64,000 nt of DNA, taken from contig NZ_BBOM01000005.1 in the NCBI RefSeq assembly GCF_000974485.1, positions 248,001 to 312,000 on the forward strand. The letters run 5' to 3'. Below are positions 1 through 7,600 of the stretch, piece by piece. Below the pieces are notes generated by a model. It saw only the letters and a list, made by a program, of their open reading frames with translations, was not told where the DNA came from and made no database searches. Position 1 is the stretch's first letter. Each line of letters begins with the position of its first letter. The translations under genes and the position numbers were made by a program. Origin of the DNA: Streptomyces sp. NBRC 109706 (GTDB taxonomy: Bacteria > Actinomycetota > Actinomycetes > Streptomycetales > Streptomycetaceae).

Positions 1-60
1 CAACAGCCACTCAAGCCCACCGACGGCAACCGCCTACCGCCCCAACGCAAACCAAGCATC

Positions 61-180
61 CGCGCCGGCGCCAGGCGCCAACACCACCCCGGCCACCGCC
101 CGTCAGACGCCAACGCCGCGGCCCAGCCCTCGCCGGCCAGGCACCCGCGCCAACACCACGCCCCGCCCCACACCCGTCAG
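61..180. repeat. Degenerate C-rich repeats at window edge
   Basis: The first 240 bases hold no convincing gene. The + strand is strongly C-rich and G-poor. A block starting gcgccaacaccac and ending cccgtcag occurs twice, at about 75-107 and 147-180, with imperfect interiors. The texture resembles the larger minisatellite at 39.66 kb, and it likewise lies beyond the 3' end of a gene. The left part may continue outside the window. Confidence 0.4.
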
Positions 181-240
181 CGGCCAACAACCGCCGCCCC
201 GACAACCGTTCAAAAAACCCGACCGCAACCGGCCGTCGGC

Positions 241-1296
241 TCAGCCCGTGCCGGTCAGGCACGCGGTCGAGCCGCGCAGCATCAGTTCGCCGGGGCAGGT
301 GATCGGGCCTTCGGGGGGTGCCTCCTCGCGGCCGAGCGCCAGGCGACCCGCGCGCGCTCCGGCCTCGTGCAGCGGGAGCCGGACGGTGGTCAGCCCCGGC
401 GTTGCGTCGACCGCGAAGGGGAGATCGTCGAAGCCGGCCACCGAGATCTCGTCCGGGATCCGTATCCCCCGCTCCCGCAGCGCCGCGCAGGCGCCCAGCG
501 CGACCGTGTCGTTGGCGGCCACGATGGCGGTCAACTTCGGCTCTCTGCGGAGCAGTTCGAGCGCGCCCTCATAGCCGGCCGCCCGGTCGTAGCTGCCCCG
601 GACGGTGAGCCGTTCGGCGTCCTGGTCGAGCCCGGCGGCGGCGAGCGCCGCGCGGTGGCCCTCAAGGCGGTGTCGGGTGGTGGTGCGGGCGGTCGGCCCC
701 GCGAGGTAGCCGAGCCGCCGGTGGCCCAACGTCAGCAGATGTTCCGTCAACAGTCTGGCGCCGGTGCGGTTGTCGAAGGTGATGGCCGGGAAGTCCGTGC
801 CTTCCAGCGGGGGGCGCCCGCAGAGCACCACCCGCGCGCCGGCCGCCTCCAGCCGCCCCAGCCGGGTGACCAGCGCGGCGCGGTGGGCGGCGTCCTCCAG
901 CGCGCCGCCGGTGAGCACGACGGCGGCGGCGCGCTGTCGTTGCAGCAGGGTGAGGAAGTGCAGTTCGCGCTCGGGCGATCCGCCGGTGTTGCAGACCACC
1001 GCGAGCTTGGGGCCGCCCCGGTCCGCCGCGGGTTGGCCGATCTCGGACTGGACCGCGCCGGCCATGATCCCGAAGAAGGGGTCGGCGATGTCGTTGACCA
1101 GGACGCCCACCAGATCGGAGGTGGCGGCGGCGAGCGAGCTGGCCGGCCCGTTGACCACGTACTCCAGCTCCTCGACGGCCTGGAGCACACGATTTCTGGT
1201 GGCACCTGCCACCGGGTAGTTTCCGTTCAGCACCCGCGAGACGGTCGCCGCGGACACCCCCGCGCGGACCGCAACGTCCGCCAGCGTTACTGCCAT
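241..1296 (-). CDS. LacI-family transcriptional regulator
   Basis: This 351-residue protein has the standard LacI/GalR architecture. An N-terminal helix-turn-helix (residues about 4-25, TLADVAVRAGVSAATVSRV) is followed by a hinge helix and a periplasmic-binding-protein-like effector domain from about residue 60. Length is normal for the family. It is divergent from a three-gene sugar-catabolic operon starting at 1384, and a CGCTT-centred palindrome lies in the 87-base gap, so it most likely represses that operon and itself until a sugar or sugar derivative binds. The effector cannot be read from sequence. The ATG at 1296 begins directly with the MAVTLADVA consensus start, so I trust it. Confidence 0.93.
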   Translation of the reverse strand: MAVTLADVAVRAGVSAATVSRVLNGNYPVAGATRNRVLQAVEELEYVVNGPASSLAAATSDLVGVLVNDIADPFFGIMAGAVQSEIGQPAADRGGPKLAVVCNTGGSPERELHFLTLLQRQRAAAVVLTGGALEDAAHRAALVTRLGRLEAAGARVVLCGRPPLEGTDFPAITFDNRTGARLLTEHLLTLGHRRLGYLAGPTARTTTRHRLEGHRAALAAAGLDQDAERLTVRGSYDRAAGYEGALELLRREPKLTAIVAANDTVALGACAALRERGIRIPDEISVAGFDDLPFAVDATPGLTTVRLPLHEAGARAGRLALGREEAPPEGPITCPGELMLRGSTACLTGTG

Positions 1297-1352
1297 CCTC
1301 TGCTCCCACTTGCCTAGCCCGCTGCGAAGAGGTTAGCTTCTCCCCAGATAGA

Positions 1353-1360
1353 AAGCGCTT
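1353..1360. promoter_or_regulatory. Candidate LacI operator
   Basis: The perfect palindrome AAGCGCTT lies in the divergent gap between the LacI gene and the oxidoreductase operon, 23 bases before the ATG at 1384. LacI-family operators usually have a central CG in a short palindrome, as here. Assignment is by position and symmetry only. Confidence 0.5.
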
Positions 1361-1383
1361 ACCGTCCTGGGAGGGCAAGGGGT

Positions 1384-2559
1384 ATGACGACGCAGTCGGT
1401 CGCCGAACGCAGAACGGTCAAGATCGCCATGAACGGCGTGACGGGCCGCATGGGGTACCGCCAGCACCTGGTGCGATCGATCCTCGCCATCCGGGAACAG
1501 GGCGGGGTGCCGCTGGGCGACGGCACGGTGATCTGGCCCGAGCCGCTGCTGGTGGGCCGCCGGGAGGGCGCGCTGCGCGAGCTGGCCGCCCGCCACGGCC
1601 TGGACCAGGGCGCGGTCAGCACCGATCTGGACGCGGTGCTCTCCGACCCCGACGTGGACGTCTACTTCGACTCCCAGGTGACGCTGGCCCGCGAGGAGGC
1701 CATCGGCAAGGCGATCGCGGCCGGCAAGCACATCTACACCGAGAAGCCGACCGCCACCGGGCTCGACGGGGCGCTCGCCCTGGCCCGGCAGGCGCGGGAC
1801 GCCGGCGTCAAGCACGGCGTGGTGCAGGACAAGCTGTTCCTGCCGGGGCTGCTCAAGCTCAAGCGGCTGATCGACGGCGGCTTCTTCGGCGAGATCCTGT
1901 CGGTGCGCGGCGAGTTCGGCTACTGGGTCTTCGAGGGCGACTGGCAGGAGGCGCAGCGCCCCTCGTGGAACTACCGCGCCCAGGACGGCGGCGGCATCGT
2001 GGTGGACATGTTCCCGCACTGGGAGTACGTGCTGCACGAGCTGTTCGGCCGGGTGGAGAGCGTGCAGGCGCTGGCCACCACCCATATCCCGCGCCGCTGG
2101 GACGAGGCGGGCGCGGCCTACGAGGCCACCGCCGACGACTCGGCCTACGGCGTCTTCCAGCTGGCCGGCGGGATCGTGGCGCAGATCAACTCCTCCTGGG
2201 CGGTGCGGGTCAACCGCGACGAGCTGGTCGAGTTCCAGGTGGACGGCACGGAGGGCTCGGCCGTGGCCGGGCTGCGCGGCTGCCGGGCGCAGCACCGGTC
2301 GGCGACGCCCAAGCCGGTGTGGAACCCGGACCTGCCCGCCACCGAGCGGTTCCGCGAGCAGTGGCAGGAGGTGCCGGACAACGGCGAGTTCGACAACGGG
2401 TTCAAGGCCCAGTGGGAGCTGTTCCTCCGCCATGTGGTGGCGGACGAGCCGTACGGCTGGGACCTGTTGGCGGGCGCCCGCGGGGTGCAGCTGGCCGAGC
2501 TGGGGCTGCGGTCGTCGGCCGAGGGCCGTCGGCTGCCGGTGCCGGAACTGTCGCTGTGA
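1384..2559 (+). CDS. Gfo/Idh/MocA-family oxidoreductase
   Basis: The 391-residue protein has an N-terminal Rossmann domain that begins around residue 13 with an unusual nucleotide loop (NGVTGRMGYRQ), followed by the family EKP motif (YTEKPT, residues 118-123), whose lysine is the usual catalytic residue. The C-terminal half is the expected alpha/beta substrate domain. The family oxidises or reduces sugars, inositols or aminosugars with NAD(P). It is the first gene of the LacI-controlled operon and is followed after 53 bases by a DUF993 protein. The specific substrate is unknown. The start is ATG at 1384, just after a GGGAGGGCAAGGGG-type Shine-Dalgarno stretch. Confidence 0.92.
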   Translation: MTTQSVAERRTVKIAMNGVTGRMGYRQHLVRSILAIREQGGVPLGDGTVIWPEPLLVGRREGALRELAARHGLDQGAVSTDLDAVLSDPDVDVYFDSQVTLAREEAIGKAIAAGKHIYTEKPTATGLDGALALARQARDAGVKHGVVQDKLFLPGLLKLKRLIDGGFFGEILSVRGEFGYWVFEGDWQEAQRPSWNYRAQDGGGIVVDMFPHWEYVLHELFGRVESVQALATTHIPRRWDEAGAAYEATADDSAYGVFQLAGGIVAQINSSWAVRVNRDELVEFQVDGTEGSAVAGLRGCRAQHRSATPKPVWNPDLPATERFREQWQEVPDNGEFDNGFKAQWELFLRHVVADEPYGWDLLAGARGVQLAELGLRSSAEGRRLPVPELSL

Positions 2560-2612
2560 CGACGGGGACGAGACACGCCGTGCCACCCGAGACCGACCAA
2601 GGAGACCGCCCC

Positions 2613-3767
2613 GTGATCCGACTGCCCGACGCCACCGGCGCGTTGCGTGAGTACCGGCCGCGCGCCGAGCCCGCCGTGTTCGCGCCGGCGGACGCGCCCC
2701 TCGCCTCGCGTGTCGTCTACTCGGCCGCCCATGTGGTGGCCGATCCGTTCGCCGATGTCACGCCGGACGATCCGGCCGCCGTCGACTGGGAACGCACCCT
2801 CGCGTTCCGTCGGCATCTGTGGCGGCAGGGGCTCGGCGTCGCGGAGGCGATGGACACCGCCCAGCGCGGCATGGGTCTGGACTGGGCCGGCGCGGCCGAG
2901 CTGATCCGCCGCTCGGGGGCGGAGGCGAAGGCCGAGGGCGGGCTGATCGCCTGTGGCGTGGGCACCGACCAGCTCACCGGACCGGCCACGCTGCCGGAGG
3001 TGCGGGCCGCCTACGAGGAGCAGTTGGCGGTGGTCGAGGAGACGGGCGCACGGCCGATCCTGATGGCCTCGCGGGCGTTGGCGGCGGCCGCGTCCGGGCC
3101 CGAGGACTATCCGGCGGTCTATGGCGAGCTGCTGCGGCAGGCCGCCCGGCCGGTGATCCTGCACTGGCTCGGCCCGATGTTCGATCCGGCGCTCACCGGC
3201 TACTGGGGCAGCACGGATCTGGACGCGGCGACGGAGACCTTTCTGGAGATCATCGCGGCGCATCCGGAGAAGGTCGACGGGGTGAAGGTCTCGCTGTTGG
3301 ACGCGGGGCGCGAGGTCGCGTTGCGCCGGCGGCTGCCGGCGGGCGTGCGCTGCTACACGGGCGACGACTTCCACTACCCCGAGCTGATCGCGGGCGACGA
3401 ACAGGGCTACAGCGACGCCCTGTTGGGGATCTTCGATCCGCTGGGTCCGCTGGCGGCGCACGCGGTGCGCACGTTGGACGCGGGCGATCCGGCCGGTTTC
3501 CGGGCGGTGCTCGACCCCACGGTCGCGCTCTCCCGGCATCTGTTCCGGGCGCCGACCCGCTACTACAAGACGGGCGTGGTGTTCCTCGCCTGGCTGGCCG
3601 GCCACCAGGAGCACTTCACCATGGTCGGCGGCCTCCAGTCGGCCCGTTCGCTGCCGCATCTGGCCCGCGCCTACGAACTGGCGGACGGCCTTGGGCTGTT
3701 CCCCGATCCGGAGCTGGCCCGCACCCGGATGACCCAGCTGCTCGCCCTGCACGGAGTGACCCAGTGA
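2613..3767 (+). CDS. DUF993 / dihydrodipicolinate synthase-like protein
   Basis: This 384-residue protein belongs to DUF993, a TIM-barrel group related to the DHDPS/N-acetylneuraminate lyase superfamily. Lys225 in DGVKVSLLD is a candidate Schiff-base lysine. The longer open frame starts at 1965, but the upstream part overlaps the oxidoreductase in another frame. GTG at 2613 has AGGAG ten bases upstream and gives a natural N terminus (MIRLPDATG). The stop overlaps the GTG of the next gene (GTGA), so the two are translationally coupled. In this operon it probably cleaves or rearranges a keto-sugar intermediate. The exact reaction is not established. Confidence 0.88.
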   Translation: MIRLPDATGALREYRPRAEPAVFAPADAPLASRVVYSAAHVVADPFADVTPDDPAAVDWERTLAFRRHLWRQGLGVAEAMDTAQRGMGLDWAGAAELIRRSGAEAKAEGGLIACGVGTDQLTGPATLPEVRAAYEEQLAVVEETGARPILMASRALAAAASGPEDYPAVYGELLRQAARPVILHWLGPMFDPALTGYWGSTDLDAATETFLEIIAAHPEKVDGVKVSLLDAGREVALRRRLPAGVRCYTGDDFHYPELIAGDEQGYSDALLGIFDPLGPLAAHAVRTLDAGDPAGFRAVLDPTVALSRHLFRAPTRYYKTGVVFLAWLAGHQEHFTMVGGLQSARSLPHLARAYELADGLGLFPDPELARTRMTQLLALHGVTQ

Positions 3768-4615
3768 CCGACACCACGGCGGCCGACGATCTGGCCGGTT
3801 TCTCGATCAACCAGATGACCGTCAAACAGCTGTCCCTGCCCGAACTGGTCAAGGGTCTGACCGAGTTGGGCGTGCCCGGCGTGGGTCTGTGGCGGGAGCC
3901 GGTGGCGTCCTACGGTCTGACGGCCGCCGCCGAGCTGGTGCGGGACGCGGGGCTCACGGTGACCTCGCTCTGCCGGGGCGGCTTCTTCACCGCCGAGCAT
4001 CCGGCCGAGCGGGCCGCCGCGCTCGACGACAACCGGGCCGCCGTCGACGAGGCCGCCACGCTGGGCACCGACACCCTGGTGCTGGTCTCCGGCGGGCTGC
4101 CGGCGGGCAGCCGCGATCTGCACGGCGCCAGGGAACGGATCGCCGACGCGCTGGCCGAGTTGGGCCCCTACGCGGCCGAGCGCGGGGTGCGGCTGGCGAT
4201 CGAGCCGCTGCACCCGATGTACGCGGCCGACCGCTGTGTGGTCTCCACGTTGGACCAGGCCCTCGATCTGGCGGAGCGCTTCCCCGCCGAGCAGGTGGGG
4301 GTCGTGGTGGACACCTACCACCTGTGGTGGGACGACCGGCTGGCCGCCGGCATCGCCAGGGCCGGCGCCTCGGGGCGGATCCACTGCTACCAGCTGGCCG
4401 ACTGGACCACCCCGCTGCCGGCGGGCGTCCTCAACGGGCGCGGTCAGCTGGGCGACGGCTCGGTGGACTTCCGCTGGTTCGAGCAGGCGGTCCGCGCCGC
4501 CGGCTACACGGGCCCGGTGGAGGTCGAGTTGTTCAACGAGGGGCTCTGGGCCCGCGAGGGCCGTGGCGTGCTCGCCGAGACGGTCGCCCGCTACCGCGCC
4601 GTTTCCCGCGGTTAG
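3764..4615 (+). CDS. Sugar phosphate isomerase/epimerase (AP-endonuclease-2 fold)
   Basis: This 283-residue TIM-barrel protein is of the xylose-isomerase-like family that includes IolE, IolI and hydroxypyruvate isomerases. Metal-ligand motifs are visible: IEPLHPMYAADR with Glu147, VVDTYHLWWDD at about 183-193, and a late EVELFNE. The GTG start overlaps the stop of the DUF993 gene. With the upstream oxidoreductase and aldolase-like protein it makes a compact oxidise-isomerise-cleave route for an unknown sugar or polyol under LacI control. There is no transporter gene within the window next to it. Confidence 0.9.
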   Translation: MTDTTAADDLAGFSINQMTVKQLSLPELVKGLTELGVPGVGLWREPVASYGLTAAAELVRDAGLTVTSLCRGGFFTAEHPAERAAALDDNRAAVDEAATLGTDTLVLVSGGLPAGSRDLHGARERIADALAELGPYAAERGVRLAIEPLHPMYAADRCVVSTLDQALDLAERFPAEQVGVVVDTYHLWWDDRLAAGIARAGASGRIHCYQLADWTTPLPAGVLNGRGQLGDGSVDFRWFEQAVRAAGYTGPVEVELFNEGLWAREGRGVLAETVARYRAVSRG

Positions 4616-4769
4616 CGGGCGCTGACCCGCGCGCCCGGGAGAACGGTGGGATTCCCTCCCGTTCCCCCGGGCGGACGCGAGCCGTCGCCGGTCGGACGAA
4701 GCGCGGTTACGGTGGAGCGCAGGGCACGGAACGTCACGGGCCCCTTGTGACCGGGCCGGGAGGTACGCA

Positions 4770-6839
4770 GTGGCTTCCCTCCGACGCGGTGGGCAGAACG
4801 GCCTCTTCCTCCTGCTGCTGTTGTTCGTCCTGCTGATCAGCGCCTACCAGAACTGGGCCGGCCAGCCCGAGGCGACCGTCCGTTACGCCAGCCTCTCGCT
4901 GCTGCCGCCGCTGGTGGCCAGCGCGCTGCTGCCGCTGCGGCCGACGGCGGTGCTGGGCGTCGTCTCCATCGTCTCGGTGGTGGCCAACTACGGCTTCCTG
5001 CTGCCGGTGCAGCGGACCGGCGCCCGGATGGTGGTGATCGTCTCCATCGTGCTGGCGGTGATCATCAGCCTGCTGAGCTGCTGGGTCAGGGCCAACCGGG
5101 AGGCCAAGCTGCGCCGGGTGATGATCGCCCGGGACCGGCTGACGCTGCTCAGCGTGGCCACCACCCATATCGGCAACACCCTGGACGTCGACACCACCGC
5201 GCGTGAGCTGGCCGAGGCCGCCGTGCCGAGGTTCGCCGACCTGGCCACCGTCGATCTGGCCGATCCGGTGCTGCGCGGCAAGGATCCGAACACCGGCTGG
5301 CTGGACGGCGACGAGCCGTTCGCGCTGCGCCGGGTCGCCCAGCGGTCGGTGCTGGACGGCGCGCCGGACGCCGTGCTGGAGGCGGGCGACACCACGCACT
5401 CCCGCCCCGGCTCGGTGCCCGCCCAGGTGTTGGCCAGCGGAAAGTCGCGGTGCGCGCCCACGCTCGACGGCGTCGACGAGCTGGCCGGCTGGCTCGGCGT
5501 GTCGGCGGAGCGCGCCGAGGCGGCCTGGCGCGAGTACGGCTTCCACTCCGGCATCGCCGTCCCGCTGCGCGCCCGTGGCACCACGCTGGGGGTCGCCGTC
5601 TTCCTGCGGCACCGGCGGGAGGAGTCCTTCGACGCGGACGATCTGCTGCTGGCCGAGGAGATCGTGGCGCGCGCCGCCGTCTGTGTGGACAACGCGCGCC
5701 GCTTCACCCACGAGCACCGCACCTCGCTGGCGCTGCAGCGCAGCCTGCTGCCCCGCCGGCTGCCCCGGCTGGCCGCCGTCGACGTGGCCAGCCGCTATCT
5801 GCCCGCCGACTCGGGGATGGGCGTGGGCGGCGACTGGTTCGACGTGATCCCGCTCTCCGGCGCCCGGGTGGCGCTGGTGGTGGGCGATGTGGTCGGGCAC
5901 GGCGTGCACGCCTCGGCCACCATGGGCCGGCTGCGCTCCACGGTCCGCACCCTCGCCGATATCGATCTCCCCCCGGACGAGCTGCTCACCCATCTGGACG
6001 ATGTGGTGATCCGACTGCGGTTCGAGACCGAACCCGCGGAGAACGAACGCAACGGCAGCGAGGACACCACCGGGGAGTTCGGCGCCACCTGCCTCTATGT
6101 GGTCTACGACCCGGTGTCCCGGCACTGCTCCTTCGCCAGGGCGGGCCATCCGGCCCCGGTGCTGGTCCGCCCGGACGGCGGCGCCGAGTTCCTGGAGCTG
6201 TCCGCAGGACCGCCGCTCGGCCTGGGCGGACTGCCCTTCGAGGCCACCGAGTTGGACCTGCCGGAGAACAGCCTGCTGGCGCTCTACACCAACGGCCTGA
6301 TCGAGTCGCGCGACCGGGACCCGAGCCTGGCCTACGACGATCTGCGCCAGGTGCTCTCCCGGTCGACGCCCTCCCTGGAGCAGCTCTGCGACGAGGTGGT
6401 CAAGACCGTCCTGGTCCAGCAACCCACCGACGATGTCGCGCTGTTGCTCGCCAGGACCCGTGCGCTGGACGCCTCGCACGTCGCCACCTGGGAGATCCCG
6501 GACGATCCGACGGCGGTGGCCAGCGCCCGCGATCTGGTCACCAGCCAACTCGACGGCTGGGGCATGGCGGAGGCCGCGTTCACCACCGAGCTGGTGGTCA
6601 GCGAGCTGGTGACCAACGCCATCCGGCACGCGGACGGCCCCATCCAGCTGCGGTTGATCCGGGAGCGCGGCCTGATCTGCGAGGTCTCCGACTCCACCAG
6701 CACCTCCCCCCATCTGCGGCGGGCCCGCGCCTTCGACGAGAGCGGACGCGGCCTCTTCATCGTCGCCCGCCTCACCGAACGCTGGGGCACCCGCCACCGC
6801 GCCGGCGGCAAGACCATCTGGGCCGAACTCGCCCCCTAG
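4770..6839 (+). CDS. Membrane PP2C (SpoIIE-type) phosphatase with GAF-like and HATPase domains
   Basis: The 689-residue protein starts at GTG 4770 (GGGAGG seven bases upstream). Residues about 10-100 form several membrane helices. A GAF-like sensor region follows (about 130-310). The SpoIIE phosphatase domain spans about 330-560, with metal-binding motifs GVGGDWFDVIPL (about 350) and VVGDVVGHG (about 370). The C terminus is a GHKL ATPase fold of the RsbW/anti-sigma type with the N-box ELVTNAIRHADG (about 613). Having phosphatase and kinase-like domains on one chain suggests a self-contained partner-switching module for an anti-anti-sigma factor. No anti-anti-sigma gene is adjacent. Such proteins are abundant in Streptomyces. 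Confidence 0.93.
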   Translation: MASLRRGGQNGLFLLLLLFVLLISAYQNWAGQPEATVRYASLSLLPPLVASALLPLRPTAVLGVVSIVSVVANYGFLLPVQRTGARMVVIVSIVLAVIISLLSCWVRANREAKLRRVMIARDRLTLLSVATTHIGNTLDVDTTARELAEAAVPRFADLATVDLADPVLRGKDPNTGWLDGDEPFALRRVAQRSVLDGAPDAVLEAGDTTHSRPGSVPAQVLASGKSRCAPTLDGVDELAGWLGVSAERAEAAWREYGFHSGIAVPLRARGTTLGVAVFLRHRREESFDADDLLLAEEIVARAAVCVDNARRFTHEHRTSLALQRSLLPRRLPRLAAVDVASRYLPADSGMGVGGDWFDVIPLSGARVALVVGDVVGHGVHASATMGRLRSTVRTLADIDLPPDELLTHLDDVVIRLRFETEPAENERNGSEDTTGEFGATCLYVVYDPVSRHCSFARAGHPAPVLVRPDGGAEFLELSAGPPLGLGGLPFEATELDLPENSLLALYTNGLIESRDRDPSLAYDDLRQVLSRSTPSLEQLCDEVVKTVLVQQPTDDVALLLARTRALDASHVATWEIPDDPTAVASARDLVTSQLDGWGMAEAAFTTELVVSELVTNAIRHADGPIQLRLIRERGLICEVSDSTSTSPHLRRARAFDESGRGLFIVARLTERWGTRHRAGGKTIWAELAP

Positions 6840-6858
6840 AGAGCCCTAGTCTTGTCGG

Positions 6859-7350
6859 ATGACCGCACATGAGAACGGGGACTCCGACGTGCTGGCCAGC
6901 GGGCCGCTGGGGATGCGGCTGCTCTCCTTCGACCGCGCCCCGGAGAACAGCGCCTTCGCGACCGCGCCCGTCGGCTATGTCCTGGTCGCGCTCTGGCACG
7001 GGGACCGGCTGCTGCTGGTGCTGGAACGGGGGCGGAACTGCTGGGAGTTGCCGGGCGGCGGGATCGAGCCGGGCGAGACGCCCAGGGAGGCGGCCGTGCG
7101 CGAGCTGTGGGAGGAGGCCGGACAACGGCTGCCGCCCGAGCGGCTGCGCTTCGTCGGCCACGCCCGCACCCTGCTGCCGAACAAGAACGAGCTGCGCGGC
7201 GCGCTGTACAGCGCGGAGACCGAGGAGCCGGCGCCCTGGCAGGAGAACGCGGAGATCGCCGCCCTGCACTGGTGGGACCCGAACGAGCCGCCGCCCGCCG
7301 GCCGGCTCCAGACGGTGGACGTCTATCTGGCCCGGCTGGCCCGCCCGTAA
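6859..7350 (+). CDS. Nudix hydrolase
   Basis: The 163-residue protein contains a full Nudix box (GGGIEPGETPREAAVRELWE... at residues about 64-87). The catalytic REXXEE is present as RELWEEAG. The N-terminal 50 residues form an added strand region. Family members hydrolyse nucleoside diphosphates linked to another moiety, and the substrate here is unknown. The ATG at 6859 lies 19 bases after the phosphatase stop. The next small gene starts 10 bases downstream, so all three may be cotranscribed. Confidence 0.92.
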   Translation: MTAHENGDSDVLASGPLGMRLLSFDRAPENSAFATAPVGYVLVALWHGDRLLLVLERGRNCWELPGGGIEPGETPREAAVRELWEEAGQRLPPERLRFVGHARTLLPNKNELRGALYSAETEEPAPWQENAEIAALHWWDPNEPPPAGRLQTVDVYLARLARP

Positions 7351-7360
7351 ACTGCGCGCC

Positions 7361-7585
7361 ATGGGGAACAGACCAGGCGGATTCGCCTACACCACCCGTC
7401 CGGACGGCACCGTGACCATCACCCACCACGGCGCCCAGGCGGGGGTGCTGCGCGGCGGGCGCGCCGCCCGCTTCCTCAACGAGGTCGAGGCGGGCGACGC
7501 CCAGCTGGTGATGGCCCGCTGGACGGGCAACTACAAGCACGGCAACGAGCGCGTCGCGCGTTCGCACCCGCGCAACGCGCGCTGA
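7361..7585 (+). CDS. Small basic hypothetical protein (74 aa)
   Basis: A 74-residue protein with no recognised domain. The sequence is coherent (FAYTTRPDGTVTITHHGAQA; GGRAARFLNEVEAGD; QLVMARWTGNYKHGNE) and uses GC-rich third positions like its neighbours, which supports translation. It begins at ATG 7361, ten bases after the Nudix stop. The longer frame upstream is only the shadow of the Nudix gene. The lysine/arginine-rich C terminus could bind nucleic acid, but this is a guess. Confidence 0.8.
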   Translation: MGNRPGGFAYTTRPDGTVTITHHGAQAGVLRGGRAARFLNEVEAGDAQLVMARWTGNYKHGNERVARSHPRNAR

Positions 7586-7600
7586 GCCCGCCGGCGGTCG

